Source: Alphaproteobacteria bacterium
GTDB taxonomy: Bacteria > Pseudomonadota > Alphaproteobacteria > Micavibrionales > Micavibrionaceae
Assembly (NCBI GenBank): GCA_017302165.1
Contig: JAFLCW010000001.1
Location: forward strand, 186,001 to 250,000
Length of the DNA: 64,000 nucleotides
Reading direction: 5' to 3'
Shown: positions 56,091-64,000 of the stretch, one piece after another
Layout of the letters: every line of letters starts with the position of its first letter
Position numbering within the stretch: position 1 is the first letter of the stretch
Translations under genes and position numbers: made by a program
Notes under the pieces: model-generated
What the model was told of the DNA's origin: nothing
The model's database searches: none
What the model saw: the letters and a program-made list of their open reading frames with translations, nothing else

Positions 56091-57338
56091 TTATTCTGAA
56101 TCCGGGAAAATAAGACGCGCCAGCTTTGTATCACGAAACGGCACGCCGCCCCGGTTCACGACACGGCTATCGTACATCACCTGAAATAAATGAGCTTCGT
56201 TGATCGGATCCTGAAAAGCACAGAAATCAGGTTTGTTGATAATCTCGTGACCCCGGTCTTTCATATAGCCCGCGTTATCTGGCAAGGATGTCAAACGTTC
56301 GGCCATATCTACTGTGAACGAACGGTGCCCCAAGGCTTGCGCCCCGTCTTCGGCAATGACCGCATCCAGATATTCAAGCGCCGCATGGTCGCATACCGCA
56401 ATACGGGACGGCTGCTGATACCAAGCGACATAAGCCCGCGCCATCGCCAGACCAGAATATATGGCCGAGGGATCACGTTCCAGCGTACGGGTAAAGACCA
56501 AGGCCATATCCCCGTCTTCAGACCCTATGATGTGACGCCAGAGATCGCCATACCCCGAAGCGCGTAATTCCCAGGCCATCAACAAGGTTGTAGTGACAAT
56601 ATCGGCTTGCCGGGCGCGCGCCGCCATTAAAAACCCATCGGGTCGCAGTTGATCGATTGTCTCTCCCGACATATCTTCGTGCCAAATCGCCCGAAGACCT
56701 TGCAGAAATGACGTCAGTAATTCATGCCGGAAATATGGGCTTCGGATCAACGCAGACGGGTTCACCCCGTGATGATCCAGTTCCAGCCGTTGATCCAGAA
56801 CATCCAGTTCGTAAGACCCATTGTCCAGATCCGAAAACATGACCCGCCAGCCCGCATTCATCGCATGCGATAACAAACCGCCGGCCACCGGGCTTTCCTG
56901 CGCCAAGGCCACCAGCCAACCTAAAATATCGGCATCGGTCTGAATGCTGGGGTGGGCCGTCTGCGGAATCGTAATCAGATGACGGCCGTTTCTCTTAGGG
57001 GTGACATGGGCAAACGCACACAAATCATACCCGCCCATCTGGGACACAAAATCATATGAATCACCCGCGCCGATATGATCCGCGTCAGGATGATCAGCGG
57101 TCAGGGTCAGTTTTTTGCGGGTGTCATGTTCACATTTCAAGGCCGAGAGACCCCCTTTAGAAAAACAAGACGGTGTTTCAGACCTAAACGGCTTCTCCCT
57201 GTGAAGATCTGAAGGTACCAAAGGCGACATAAATAACATTGTCTGCGGCGACGTCCGTTTCAAGTCCTGTGTCTGTGCGTCCTGTACCGGGACGTGTGGA
57301 CGAGGAGAGGCGTAACGGTCGGTCGGCAGAAAGGTCAT
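56091..57338 (-). CDS. hypothetical protein, paralogue of upstream gene
   Basis: Not recognised; up to 415 residues. From about residue 145 it follows the same order as the upstream protein: a helical start with SHAMNAGW, RHELLTSFLQGLRAIWHED, RARQADIVTTTLLMAWELRASGYGDLW, then ALVFTRTLERDP, YVAWYQQPSRIAVCDHAALEYLDAVI and a final tail. The first 155 bp overlap the upstream gene, so the real start may be an internal codon (ATG at 57230 or a TTG with GGGGG upstream near 57141). No membrane segments. Confidence 0.65.
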   Translation of the reverse strand: MTFLPTDRYASPRPHVPVQDAQTQDLKRTSPQTMLFMSPLVPSDLHREKPFRSETPSCFSKGGLSALKCEHDTRKKLTLTADHPDADHIGAGDSYDFVSQMGGYDLCAFAHVTPKRNGRHLITIPQTAHPSIQTDADILGWLVALAQESPVAGGLLSHAMNAGWRVMFSDLDNGSYELDVLDQRLELDHHGVNPSALIRSPYFRHELLTSFLQGLRAIWHEDMSGETIDQLRPDGFLMAARARQADIVTTTLLMAWELRASGYGDLWRHIIGSEDGDMALVFTRTLERDPSAIYSGLAMARAYVAWYQQPSRIAVCDHAALEYLDAVIAEDGAQALGHRSFTVDMAERLTSLPDNAGYMKDRGHEIINKPDFCAFQDPINEAHLFQVMYDSRVVNRGGVPFRDTKLARLIFPDSE

Positions 57339-58509
57339 AATTTTTATCTCCGGGCTTTATCGAAAGGTCTTCCGGAAGAAGACCGGAAGCAGGTAGGCTC
57401 TCGGAGATGTGCAACTCTTGTTCCGTTTCGCGGAAAGAGCGTTCAAACTTGATAAACCAAAGGAAATTCGCGTTGGAGCGATCCCGTACTTCGGTAAAAA
57501 CGGGGTCTGTCATGATCATCTGGGCATAACCTGCCAGGTAGTTTTTGCCGAAAGGTTGGGAGCCCAGTGCACCCAGCAATTCCGCTGATACGTGGCGGGA
57601 GACCTGTTCCGTTCCAAAGACATAACCCCGGTAATCGGCCAACATGGCTTGTATCAATTTTTTATCCTCGACCCGGCACCGTTCAGATAAAAACCAAGTT
57701 TCAAATACAGCCGCCGAGGCTTGGCCATTATTCAAGGTGCGGAAGTCGGCAAAGGCTTCTCGGGCGAAAGCACGTGCCAGATCCGCCATCGAAGACTGCT
57801 CGAGGGCGACCCACATGTCTTTTTCCCCCGCAAGCTGAAGTTCCCACGCGGCTCTAACCATCGCGACCGACAAATCGGCACGCTGGGCGCGGTTAACCAA
57901 TATCCCTTCATCGGGTTGAAATGTCAGGGGATGTAATAAAGCCCCTGTCCGGAATTGGTAGTGACGGCGTAATTCACGGATCACCATCAACCCGGCATGA
58001 AGACATGACAAGGCTGGATTAAAAAATATTTTAAGTGCCTCTTTATCGAATAATGCTGTCTCAACTTGTGCTGAGGCTTGAATGATGACCCCATGGTCTT
58101 CGGCGTCGCGCCACAGAGTGTCTGTCATACGGCTTTGGCAGATGAGTGACTTAAGCTCTTGTACCGTGGTATCACGAAAACGTGACACATGAAGACCTGT
58201 TATCTCTTCAGCACTGTGACGAAATTCATCTAATTTATTGATGGCAGGGGATAAAAACTGTGCCGACATCGTTTCATAGGCCGACATTTTATGATTGAGA
58301 TCTGCAATATCCCGTTCCAGACGATCCATGGCTTGATCCATCATCTCCATCTCGTCTTCTTCATGCGCGGCTTCGTCCATATAAAAATACGGCTGATCGC
58401 TTAAAATCGTGCAGAGGACAGGCTGAACATTATTCAGCGTATAAGCCATATGAATATGCCGGCGCGGTTTACGCGCGCTCTGTCCAGATGTATGAATAAG
58501 ATCGTCCAT
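57184..58509 (-). CDS. hypothetical protein, paralogue of downstream gene
   Basis: Not recognised; 441 residues. Residues about 45-75 are acidic and probably coiled (EEDEMEMMDQAMDRLERDIADLNHKM). The core shares with the downstream protein the pattern HAGLMVIRELRRHYQF, QRADLSVAMVRAAWELQLAGEKDMW, ALARAFAREAF-like and FLSERCRVEDKKLIQAMLADYRGYVFG. The last 60 residues are disordered. Lineage-specific paralogous pairs like this are known from alphaproteobacterial genomes; a metallopeptidase-like relation is possible, but no HExxH is visible. Confidence 0.7.
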   Translation of the reverse strand: MDDLIHTSGQSARKPRRHIHMAYTLNNVQPVLCTILSDQPYFYMDEAAHEEDEMEMMDQAMDRLERDIADLNHKMSAYETMSAQFLSPAINKLDEFRHSAEEITGLHVSRFRDTTVQELKSLICQSRMTDTLWRDAEDHGVIIQASAQVETALFDKEALKIFFNPALSCLHAGLMVIRELRRHYQFRTGALLHPLTFQPDEGILVNRAQRADLSVAMVRAAWELQLAGEKDMWVALEQSSMADLARAFAREAFADFRTLNNGQASAAVFETWFLSERCRVEDKKLIQAMLADYRGYVFGTEQVSRHVSAELLGALGSQPFGKNYLAGYAQMIMTDPVFTEVRDRSNANFLWFIKFERSFRETEQELHISESLPASGLLPEDLSIKPGDKNYDLSADRPLRLSSSTRPGTGRTDTGLETDVAADNVIYVAFGTFRSSQGEAV

Positions 58510-58717
58510 GCCCCTTGCTCCCTGACACGAACCCGGTTGATTTTATGAATCCACGTGTGAATCCAGAATATGCCGTGTTCGAACCCCAAAATGCCCGGAA
58601 AAGCCCCCTTTCCGGTTTCATCCCTTAGTATGCCCCCTAATCATGAAAGAAAAGTTAGCAAGCCATGATGTACGGCTGTCTTATTATAACCTATTGAAAA
58701 TATTTAGATATTTTAGA

Positions 58718-59332
58718 TTATGAGCCGAGGGTATCCTCGAGAACCGGCAGGCTTTCGACCAGTAATTCTTCGTCTGATAACGACACATCCCCGGACGGGG
58801 TCACTGTGATCTGTGTTTGAAACAGCGAGTCTTTAAAAATCATGCTGGCCGAGAGTTTCCACGATCCCTCTGGCGTTTTTCCGGTGACAGACAATGGCAC
58901 AATCATTTTGGCCAGTGCCTTGCGTGCCGAAGCCGCCGGGTCTTCCTTCCAATTGATATCATCCACCATATCAATGATCAAAAATCGTCCCTGTTGACCC
59001 CGGACATGCATAAAGAAAAAACGAACATAATCCGCCACATTTGAATCCGTTAAAGACAAAGGCACGGATGTGTTTAAGGCATAAATTGGTTCGTTACGGG
59101 ATGTCATGACAACCGCCCGTGCCTGATTATAAACGACCTTCACACTTAAGGCGGGGAGCGTGCCATGATGCGTGATATCCGCATAATAATAGCCGGGATA
59201 AAAAGAAACGGGAACGCTTAATACCGTCGCGGTATCGACCCGAAAAGGTGCTGTATCCAGCAAAGGATTGACACGCGCCAACAGTTCGGCCGTGTCATCA
59301 CCATCCAGTTTTAAATACGCATTTTGAAACAT
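58718..59332 (-). CDS. hypothetical protein, 204 residues
   Basis: Not recognised. Soluble, beta-rich in the middle (VLSVPVSFYPGYYYADITHHG, VKVVYNQARAVVMTSRNEPIYALN), with VRFFFMHVRGQQGRFLIIDMVDDINW as a distinctive block and an acidic C-terminus. No signal peptide. It starts 1 bp after the stop of the EamA-like gene on the same strand, so the two share a transcript and perhaps a function. Confidence 0.7.
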   Translation of the reverse strand: MFQNAYLKLDGDDTAELLARVNPLLDTAPFRVDTATVLSVPVSFYPGYYYADITHHGTLPALSVKVVYNQARAVVMTSRNEPIYALNTSVPLSLTDSNVADYVRFFFMHVRGQQGRFLIIDMVDDINWKEDPAASARKALAKMIVPLSVTGKTPEGSWKLSASMIFKDSLFQTQITVTPSGDVSLSDEELLVESLPVLEDTLGS

Positions 59333-59333
59333 A

Positions 59334-60227
59334 TCACTGCCAAGATCTTAGTATAACAAGCGAACAGGCCGAACCCACAATTCCCAATCCCGCAATGACA
59401 TTGGCTGTCTCCCGGCGTCCTTGAAATTTATATACCATCAGAATAATCAACGCATCGAGAAATTTAACCGCTGGAATATAGGCGGGGTTGTCCACCAAAT
59501 GAAAGGCTGTCACATTCATTACCACCATAAAAGACGACACGGTGGCCACATAAAAACCTGTTTTAATCGACAGTGCCGATAGAAAAACAGCCTGCGGCAC
59601 AGGTCGCCTGAGGGTGTAATAAACCCCCCATATGCTCATCATAAATAAAGCTTCGCAGAACACCCACGCAAAAGGAGCCTGATGGAGCGGGGCATGTGCC
59701 ATCACCAATTTGGCCATAATAGGTCCGATCACTGATGCCACCAAGACAAACCATATCAATTTAATGGCACGCCAGGACATCTCACATTGTTTAAGCTGGC
59801 TCGCAAAAAAGGCCGCCAAGCATAAAACAATGAATACCAGCGCAAAACGCACCGGTGTTTCTAGATAGGTATCGAGTAAGGCCGGATCAATAAAAAACCA
59901 TAAGACGAATGTCACAATGACCGCCAGCGGTTGAAGCCGGGAAATAACCCCCGCCCCCACAACCGGAATTGATTTAAAAAAAATCACATCACTGACAACC
60001 CAAAGCAATGCCTGCACGCCCAGCAACAGATAAAATATCGGTTGATCCGGAAGCCCTTGCCAGATGACAAACGGAAGCATGACCAAGGCACAGCCGGCCT
60101 TATTCCAAAAAGCCAAGGAAAATCCATCGGCTTTAAACCGATCTTGAATCAGCAGAACAAGCGCGGAAAAAACCGACGCCCCCACGCCAAAAAAGACCCA
60201 AACCGGAATATTAAATTCGAGTGCCAT
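59334..60227 (-). CDS. EamA/DMT-type membrane transporter-like protein
   Basis: 297 residues with about ten membrane segments in two related halves, the EamA drug/metabolite transporter build. The half boundary is near FFASQLKQCEMSWRAIKL; the second half ends with the motif FQGRRETANVIAGLGIVGSACSLVIL. The substrate is unknown; relatives export amino acids or other metabolites. Coupled with the hypothetical gene that follows. Confidence 0.8.
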   Translation of the reverse strand: MALEFNIPVWVFFGVGASVFSALVLLIQDRFKADGFSLAFWNKAGCALVMLPFVIWQGLPDQPIFYLLLGVQALLWVVSDVIFFKSIPVVGAGVISRLQPLAVIVTFVLWFFIDPALLDTYLETPVRFALVFIVLCLAAFFASQLKQCEMSWRAIKLIWFVLVASVIGPIMAKLVMAHAPLHQAPFAWVFCEALFMMSIWGVYYTLRRPVPQAVFLSALSIKTGFYVATVSSFMVVMNVTAFHLVDNPAYIPAVKFLDALIILMVYKFQGRRETANVIAGLGIVGSACSLVILRSWQ

Positions 60228-60596
60228 GTTATTTATACTCTGCGATCAAACCGAATCGGTTGGCAAGGGCTGAGCGCAAACAAAAAATTCTTGTAAACCG
60301 TTCTCTGTATGATCTTGTATACAGGTAGGGGTTTTAAGACCGGGATAAATCAGGGATAAAGATTTTTGCTCAAACTGTGGATCAAAAGCACATGTCGTCC
60401 CCATGTGGGAAACCCTCATTTCGATACGGCACGCCCATGGGGGGATAAAAATTGCCTTTATATTTTTCAAGGGGTTCAGAGCTTTCATCCTGTGTGCAAA
60501 ACCGGGGAAGATTTTTAATCCCCGACTCTCACAGCCTCTACAGTTAATAATACCTTTCTTTAAAAAGACTTTTTTATTTATTGATTGTCTGCTTTT
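60228..60596 (+). other. 370-bp divergent gap upstream of hemE
   Basis: No gene seen. It must hold the promoters of hemE and of the EamA-like gene. CGGGGA and TCCCCG around 60502-60525 form a small hairpin with an AT-rich loop, purpose unknown. The stretch right before hemE is very AT-rich. Confidence 0.5.
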
Positions 60597-61676
60597 ATGC
60601 CTGCCATGCCTGATGTTAAACGAGTGACAGAACAGAAAATCCTGAATGCCCTTCGTGGTCATACGAACACGCATATCCCTTTTTGGTTGATGCGCCAGGC
60701 CGGACGGTATCTACCGGAATATCGGGAACTTCGTGCCCATAAAGGCGGGTTTCTGGACATGTTGTATGACCCTGAGTCAGCCGCTGAAGTCACGCTCCAA
60801 CCTATTCGGCGTTTTGGCATGGATGGGGCTATCTTGTTTTCAGATATTCTCGTGATCCCGCAGGCCTTAGGGCAAAATCTCACCTTTGAAAAAGGAGAGG
60901 GTCCTAGGTTATCCCCCATCCGGGATCAAGCTGATATTGATCGTTTAAAGTCCGTAAATGATATTGATCAAACGCTTTCCCCCATTTACCAGACGCTTCG
61001 GAACGTGGGTGAAAAGCTTGAGGGAGAAAAATTTTCTCATGTGACGCCTTTGGGCTTTGCTGGATCCCCCTGGACGGTGGCGTGTTATATGATCGAAGGG
61101 GGCGGAAGTCGTGATTTTGAAACTGCCCGCGCGATGGTTTTGAAACGGGGTTCTTTTTTTGAACGTTTGCTTGAAAAACTCATTCCTGCCACAGCTCATT
61201 ATTTATCCCGGCAAATCGAAGCCGGGGTTCAGGCCATTCAGCTTTTTGATAGCTGGTCGGGTGTTTTGGACGAAGGTTTATTTGATACGTGTGTCATCCA
61301 GCCCACGCAGGCATTGGTGCGTTTGATCAAATCGAAACATCCAGATATACCTATTATCGGCTTTCCTCGTGGTGCGGGGTTGTATGCGGCAAACTATGCC
61401 ACAAAAACGGGTATTCAGGCTTTATCGATTGATTACACATACCCCGCCGAGCGGGCGCGGGATGACATACAATCTCAAGGGATTTGTATTCAGGGTAATC
61501 TTGACCCGGCAAGGCTTTTGGCGGGGGGGGACGCTTTGAAAAATGAAGCGCTCAGAATACTTGATGTTTTATCATCAGGACCCTTTATTTTTAATTTGGG
61601 TCATGGGGTCATCAAGGAAACACCGCCCGAACATGTCGCCGAACTGACGCGCATTATCAGGAATTATACACCATGA
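60597..61676 (+). CDS. hemE: uroporphyrinogen decarboxylase
   Basis: About 359 residues from the ATG at 60597; a TTG at 60585 is also in frame and no strong ribosome binding site decides. Decarboxylates uroporphyrinogen III to coproporphyrinogen III in haem synthesis. Family motifs: PFWLMRQAGRYLPEYRELR, ILFSDILVIPQALG with the catalytic Asp, GFAGSPWTVACYMIEGGGS and the end FNLGHGVIKETPPEHV. hemH starts 4 bp before its stop. Confidence 0.96.
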   Translation: MPAMPDVKRVTEQKILNALRGHTNTHIPFWLMRQAGRYLPEYRELRAHKGGFLDMLYDPESAAEVTLQPIRRFGMDGAILFSDILVIPQALGQNLTFEKGEGPRLSPIRDQADIDRLKSVNDIDQTLSPIYQTLRNVGEKLEGEKFSHVTPLGFAGSPWTVACYMIEGGGSRDFETARAMVLKRGSFFERLLEKLIPATAHYLSRQIEAGVQAIQLFDSWSGVLDEGLFDTCVIQPTQALVRLIKSKHPDIPIIGFPRGAGLYAANYATKTGIQALSIDYTYPAERARDDIQSQGICIQGNLDPARLLAGGDALKNEALRILDVLSSGPFIFNLGHGVIKETPPEHVAELTRIIRNYTP

Positions 61677-62716
61677 CAAAAACAGCCGTTATTTTGTTTA
61701 ATCTGGGTGGCCCCGATTCCAAGGAATCAATCTATCCATTCTTGATTAATTTTTTCATGGATAAAAATATTATCCGCGCGCCCTATCCGGTGCGCTATCT
61801 CGTCTCGCGTCTTATCGCATCACGACGCACCAAACGTGAGGCTGGGGATAGCTATGGGGAGCTAGGGGATAAATCACCGCTTTTGGAGAATTCATTACGT
61901 CAGGCACGCGCGCTTGAACAAAACTTAAATGAGGGTCAAACGCGCACCGTCTATAAAACCTTTGTCTGTATGCGCTATTGGCACCCGATGGCGCCTGAAA
62001 TTGTCGGACAGGTGAAAACATGGAATCCTGATCATATTATTCTTCTGCCACTTTATCCGCAATATTCTACGACGACCACACGCTCTTCGTTTCAGACATG
62101 GGATGATGCCTGTGATGACATTGATTTATTGATCCCGACATCGACAATTTGCTGTTATCCGTTCGATAACGGGTTTATTTCCGCCAGCGCGGATAACGTG
62201 AAAAAAATATATGGGCAGGCTCAGGCCGAGACAGGCCAGCCACCCCGGGTTTTATTTTCGGCGCATGGATTGCCGGAAGATATTATTCGCGATGGCGACC
62301 CGTATCAGTGGCAATGCGAAGAAACGGCGCGGCGTATTGCCCAAAAAACAGGCCTTGAAAATTTAGATTGGCAAATATGTTATCAATCCCGTGTGGGGCC
62401 CAAAAAATGGATTGGCCCGTCGACGGAAGAGGCACTTGAAAAAGCGGCACATGATCAGGTGGGCGTTGTCATTCTGCCCCACGCCTTTACCCAGGAACAT
62501 GTGGAGACACTGGTGGAAATAGAGATTGAGTACCGGGAAAAAGCGCATGAATTAAATGTGCCATTTTTCTACCGTGTGCCGACCGTGTCAGATCACTCAC
62601 TTTTTATTGAAGGGTTAGCCGACATTGTCCGCGCTGAAGGTTACCGGACATGGACCGCGCCCGATACGGGGAAACGTTTATGTCCCTCTGGCTTTTGCCG
62701 GTGCGGTATGGCATAA
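61673..62716 (+). CDS. hemH: ferrochelatase
   Basis: 347 residues. Inserts Fe2+ into protoporphyrin IX, the last step of haem synthesis. LFNLGGPDSKESIYPFL, MRYWHP, LFSAHGLPEDIIRDGDPY with the active-site His, SRVGPKKWIGPSTEEAL and the Cys-containing end CPSGFCRCGMA are typical; this Cys pattern is that of enzymes with a C-terminal [2Fe-2S]-like segment. It overlaps hemE by 4 bp and precedes hemJ by 10 bp. Confidence 0.95.
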   Translation: MTKTAVILFNLGGPDSKESIYPFLINFFMDKNIIRAPYPVRYLVSRLIASRRTKREAGDSYGELGDKSPLLENSLRQARALEQNLNEGQTRTVYKTFVCMRYWHPMAPEIVGQVKTWNPDHIILLPLYPQYSTTTTRSSFQTWDDACDDIDLLIPTSTICCYPFDNGFISASADNVKKIYGQAQAETGQPPRVLFSAHGLPEDIIRDGDPYQWQCEETARRIAQKTGLENLDWQICYQSRVGPKKWIGPSTEEALEKAAHDQVGVVILPHAFTQEHVETLVEIEIEYREKAHELNVPFFYRVPTVSDHSLFIEGLADIVRAEGYRTWTAPDTGKRLCPSGFCRCGMA

Positions 62717-62726
62717 CGGGCACATC

Positions 62727-63176
62727 ATGTCGTCTTTTGTTTTAGATCATTATCTGTGGTTCCAAGCCCTGCACATCATTTCGTTGATCGCATGGATGGC
62801 GGGGATGCTCTATCTCCCTCGTTTGTTTGTGTATCACGCCAGCGCGGCAAAAGGGTCAGATCTGTCTGAAACCCTGAAAATTATGGAACGACGCTTGCTT
62901 CGTTACATTATGAACCCCGCGATGGGGGCGACGTTTTTGTTTGGCCTGTTGTTGATCATGGCAAACCCGGGGGTGATGACCGGATCAGGCTGGATGCATG
63001 TTAAACTTCTTCTGGTACTCACTCTGTCAGGAATTCATGGTTTTTTTGCCATGTACCGGAAAAAATTTGAACGGGATGAAAATCAGCGTTCGGCTACTTT
63101 TTTTCGTGTCTGGAATGAGGTACCGACCGTGTTGATGATCGCGATTGTGATATTGGCGGTTGTTAAGCCTTTCTGA
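62727..63176 (+). CDS. hemJ: protoporphyrinogen oxidase HemJ
   Basis: 149 residues from the ATG at 62727; a longer frame overlapping hemH is unlikely. Four membrane segments. The His in LWFQALHIISLIAWMAGMLYLPRLFVYH, the RLLRYIMNPAMG motif and VKLLLVLTLSGIHG are diagnostic of the HemJ (TIGR00701) family, which oxidises protoporphyrinogen IX in many alphaproteobacteria. It completes the cluster hemE-hemH-hemJ. Confidence 0.93.
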   Translation: MSSFVLDHYLWFQALHIISLIAWMAGMLYLPRLFVYHASAAKGSDLSETLKIMERRLLRYIMNPAMGATFLFGLLLIMANPGVMTGSGWMHVKLLLVLTLSGIHGFFAMYRKKFERDENQRSATFFRVWNEVPTVLMIAIVILAVVKPF

Positions 63177-63177
63177 T

Positions 63178-63756
63178 TTAATTTAATTGGAGCGTTCTCT
63201 CCTGCGGCTCTAACCCCTCTATCCCCATTGAGGCAAGGCCGAGCATCTGATCTTGAAGAAAGTCACTTCTTTTTCCGTGTATATGTAACCCTGCGTAATA
63301 CGACCCGGTTTCCCGCACTAAGGTCAAAAATGACATCACATGACCATGCAAGAGCAGGTCATGAATGGACAGGATATTCCGATCAATCACGTTAATACTG
63401 TTGTGATCGATTCGGTCAGATATAATTTCATCTATCTGCCGTATATCGGTTGCAAACATAGTCATAGCGCGCTGTGTGCGCATCAGACGCTCCGGACTTA
63501 AACGGCACGAGGTCTCTGTGAGGTCAATGTCGATCCCGACTGCAAGCAACGGACTATGCTCATTATAAATATTTATGTTCAGGGAAAGGTCAAAGGTTTC
63601 CGCCCTCGCCTGTATCAGGTGGGCAATAAATTGCCCGATCATTTTCTCGCCTTGATCAAAGACAGTTTTGTGCACGGGCGTGCTAGCTATCATCTCGGGG
63701 GCGTAACCGAGGGCGGCGAGATCGAAGTCGTTTTTCGTTTTTTTGTTGAAGGGCAT
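63178..63756 (-). CDS. hypothetical protein, about 192 residues
   Basis: Not recognised. The ATG at 63756 has GGCGAGG at about 5 bases and is preferred over one 5 codons upstream. Helical and strand segments alternate, with ETFDLSLNINIYNEHSPLLAVGIDIDLTE as the clearest strand block and IDEIISDRIDHNSINVIDRNILSIHDLLLHGHV after it. No signal peptide. It converges on hemJ with one base between stops. Confidence 0.65.
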   Translation of the reverse strand: MPFNKKTKNDFDLAALGYAPEMIASTPVHKTVFDQGEKMIGQFIAHLIQARAETFDLSLNINIYNEHSPLLAVGIDIDLTETSCRLSPERLMRTQRAMTMFATDIRQIDEIISDRIDHNSINVIDRNILSIHDLLLHGHVMSFLTLVRETGSYYAGLHIHGKRSDFLQDQMLGLASMGIEGLEPQERTLQLN

Positions 63757-64000
63757 AAAAACCTCGCCCATAAATTATGAAAATATAACGCTTGTCGCAA
63801 GTAAAATTTGTTTTCGGGGTTTAAATTATTTGACTCCGGCCAACTGACTGGCTATAACGAATTATCCTTTTTCGGAAATCCACAACATTTATGTGCGTTT
63901 TTGGCGGTTTACCCCGCTTGATCAAGAGGGCTTTGAAGCGTATCTAACCCCCTCCCGGAAAAGAAATTTTAACTTTTTCACCGTAGGATTATAGGGCATT
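63757..64000. other. intergenic sequence to window end
   Basis: No gene, repeat or hairpin was recognised in these 244 bases. The promoter of the minus-strand gene at 63756 should be in its left part. Confidence 0.4.

Overview
The window looks like a piece of the chromosome of a Gram-negative, flagellated alphaproteobacterium of middling GC content. The support is the gene content and order: acnA; dnaX-ybaB; the run ppsR-maf-aroE-coaE-dnaQ convergent with secB, with fxsA, a Tim44-domain gene and mltA beyond it; hemE-hemH-hemJ; an M48 protease next to LemA; and an alphaproteobacterial style CheY/hisN pair. The mix of flagellar genes, a giant adhesin and type IVB secretion genes would fit a Micavibrionales- or Rhodospirillales-like lineage. 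That placement is inference; no rRNA gene is present to test it.

Layout. 1-7354 (minus): the first about 2450 residues of a giant VCBS/cadherin-like repeat adhesin that runs off the left edge, followed by about 1 kb of non-coding DNA. 8364-10171: receiver protein, helical partner, hisN. 10184-17020: lytic transglycosylase slt, two hypothetical genes, prmB and acnA. 17021-17324: candidate small RNA with a strong terminator. 17325-23035: zincin-like protein, yggT, DEAD-box helicase, an attenuator-like leader before two GNAT acetyltransferases, a DUF6065-like gene and xth. 23209-25136: an AT-rich AAA ATPase plus Toprim-like DUF4276 pair that looks like a defence module. 25288-28050: ybaB, dnaX, tRNA-Ala(GGC), mscL. 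28125-30392: a DXD glycosyltransferase-like protein and an NtrC-family regulator. 30572-34343: Bax-inhibitor-like protein, M48 protease, LemA, FIST protein.

The most distinctive part is 34420-42858. It holds dotD-dotC-dotB-icmT, the same order as traH-I-J-K of IncI plasmids, flanked by a DsbC/G-like protein, an unknown cytoplasmic protein, a small lytic transglycosylase, a protein with a TcpQ/secretin-N-like C-terminus and a pilin-like protein. A gene for a protein of 75-residue tandem repeats is wedged in on the opposite strand. The other Dot/Icm parts (DotA, G, H, I, L, O) are not in the window, so the system is split over several loci or only partly kept. Two nearby genes, the DXD glycosyltransferase-like protein at 28125 and the repeat protein at 36803, could be substrates, which is speculative.

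The right third holds flgL-flgK, a small entericidin-like lipoprotein, an O-antigen ligase, mltA, the Tim44-domain gene, fxsA, secB, then dnaQ-coaE-aroE-maf-ppsR with overlapping genes. The expected neighbour hemE is separated from ppsR by about 4.5 kb of lineage-specific genes (a paralogous pair, one hypothetical gene, one EamA-like transporter). After that come hemE-hemH-hemJ and one more hypothetical gene. No insertion sequence, integrase, CRISPR array or rRNA was seen.
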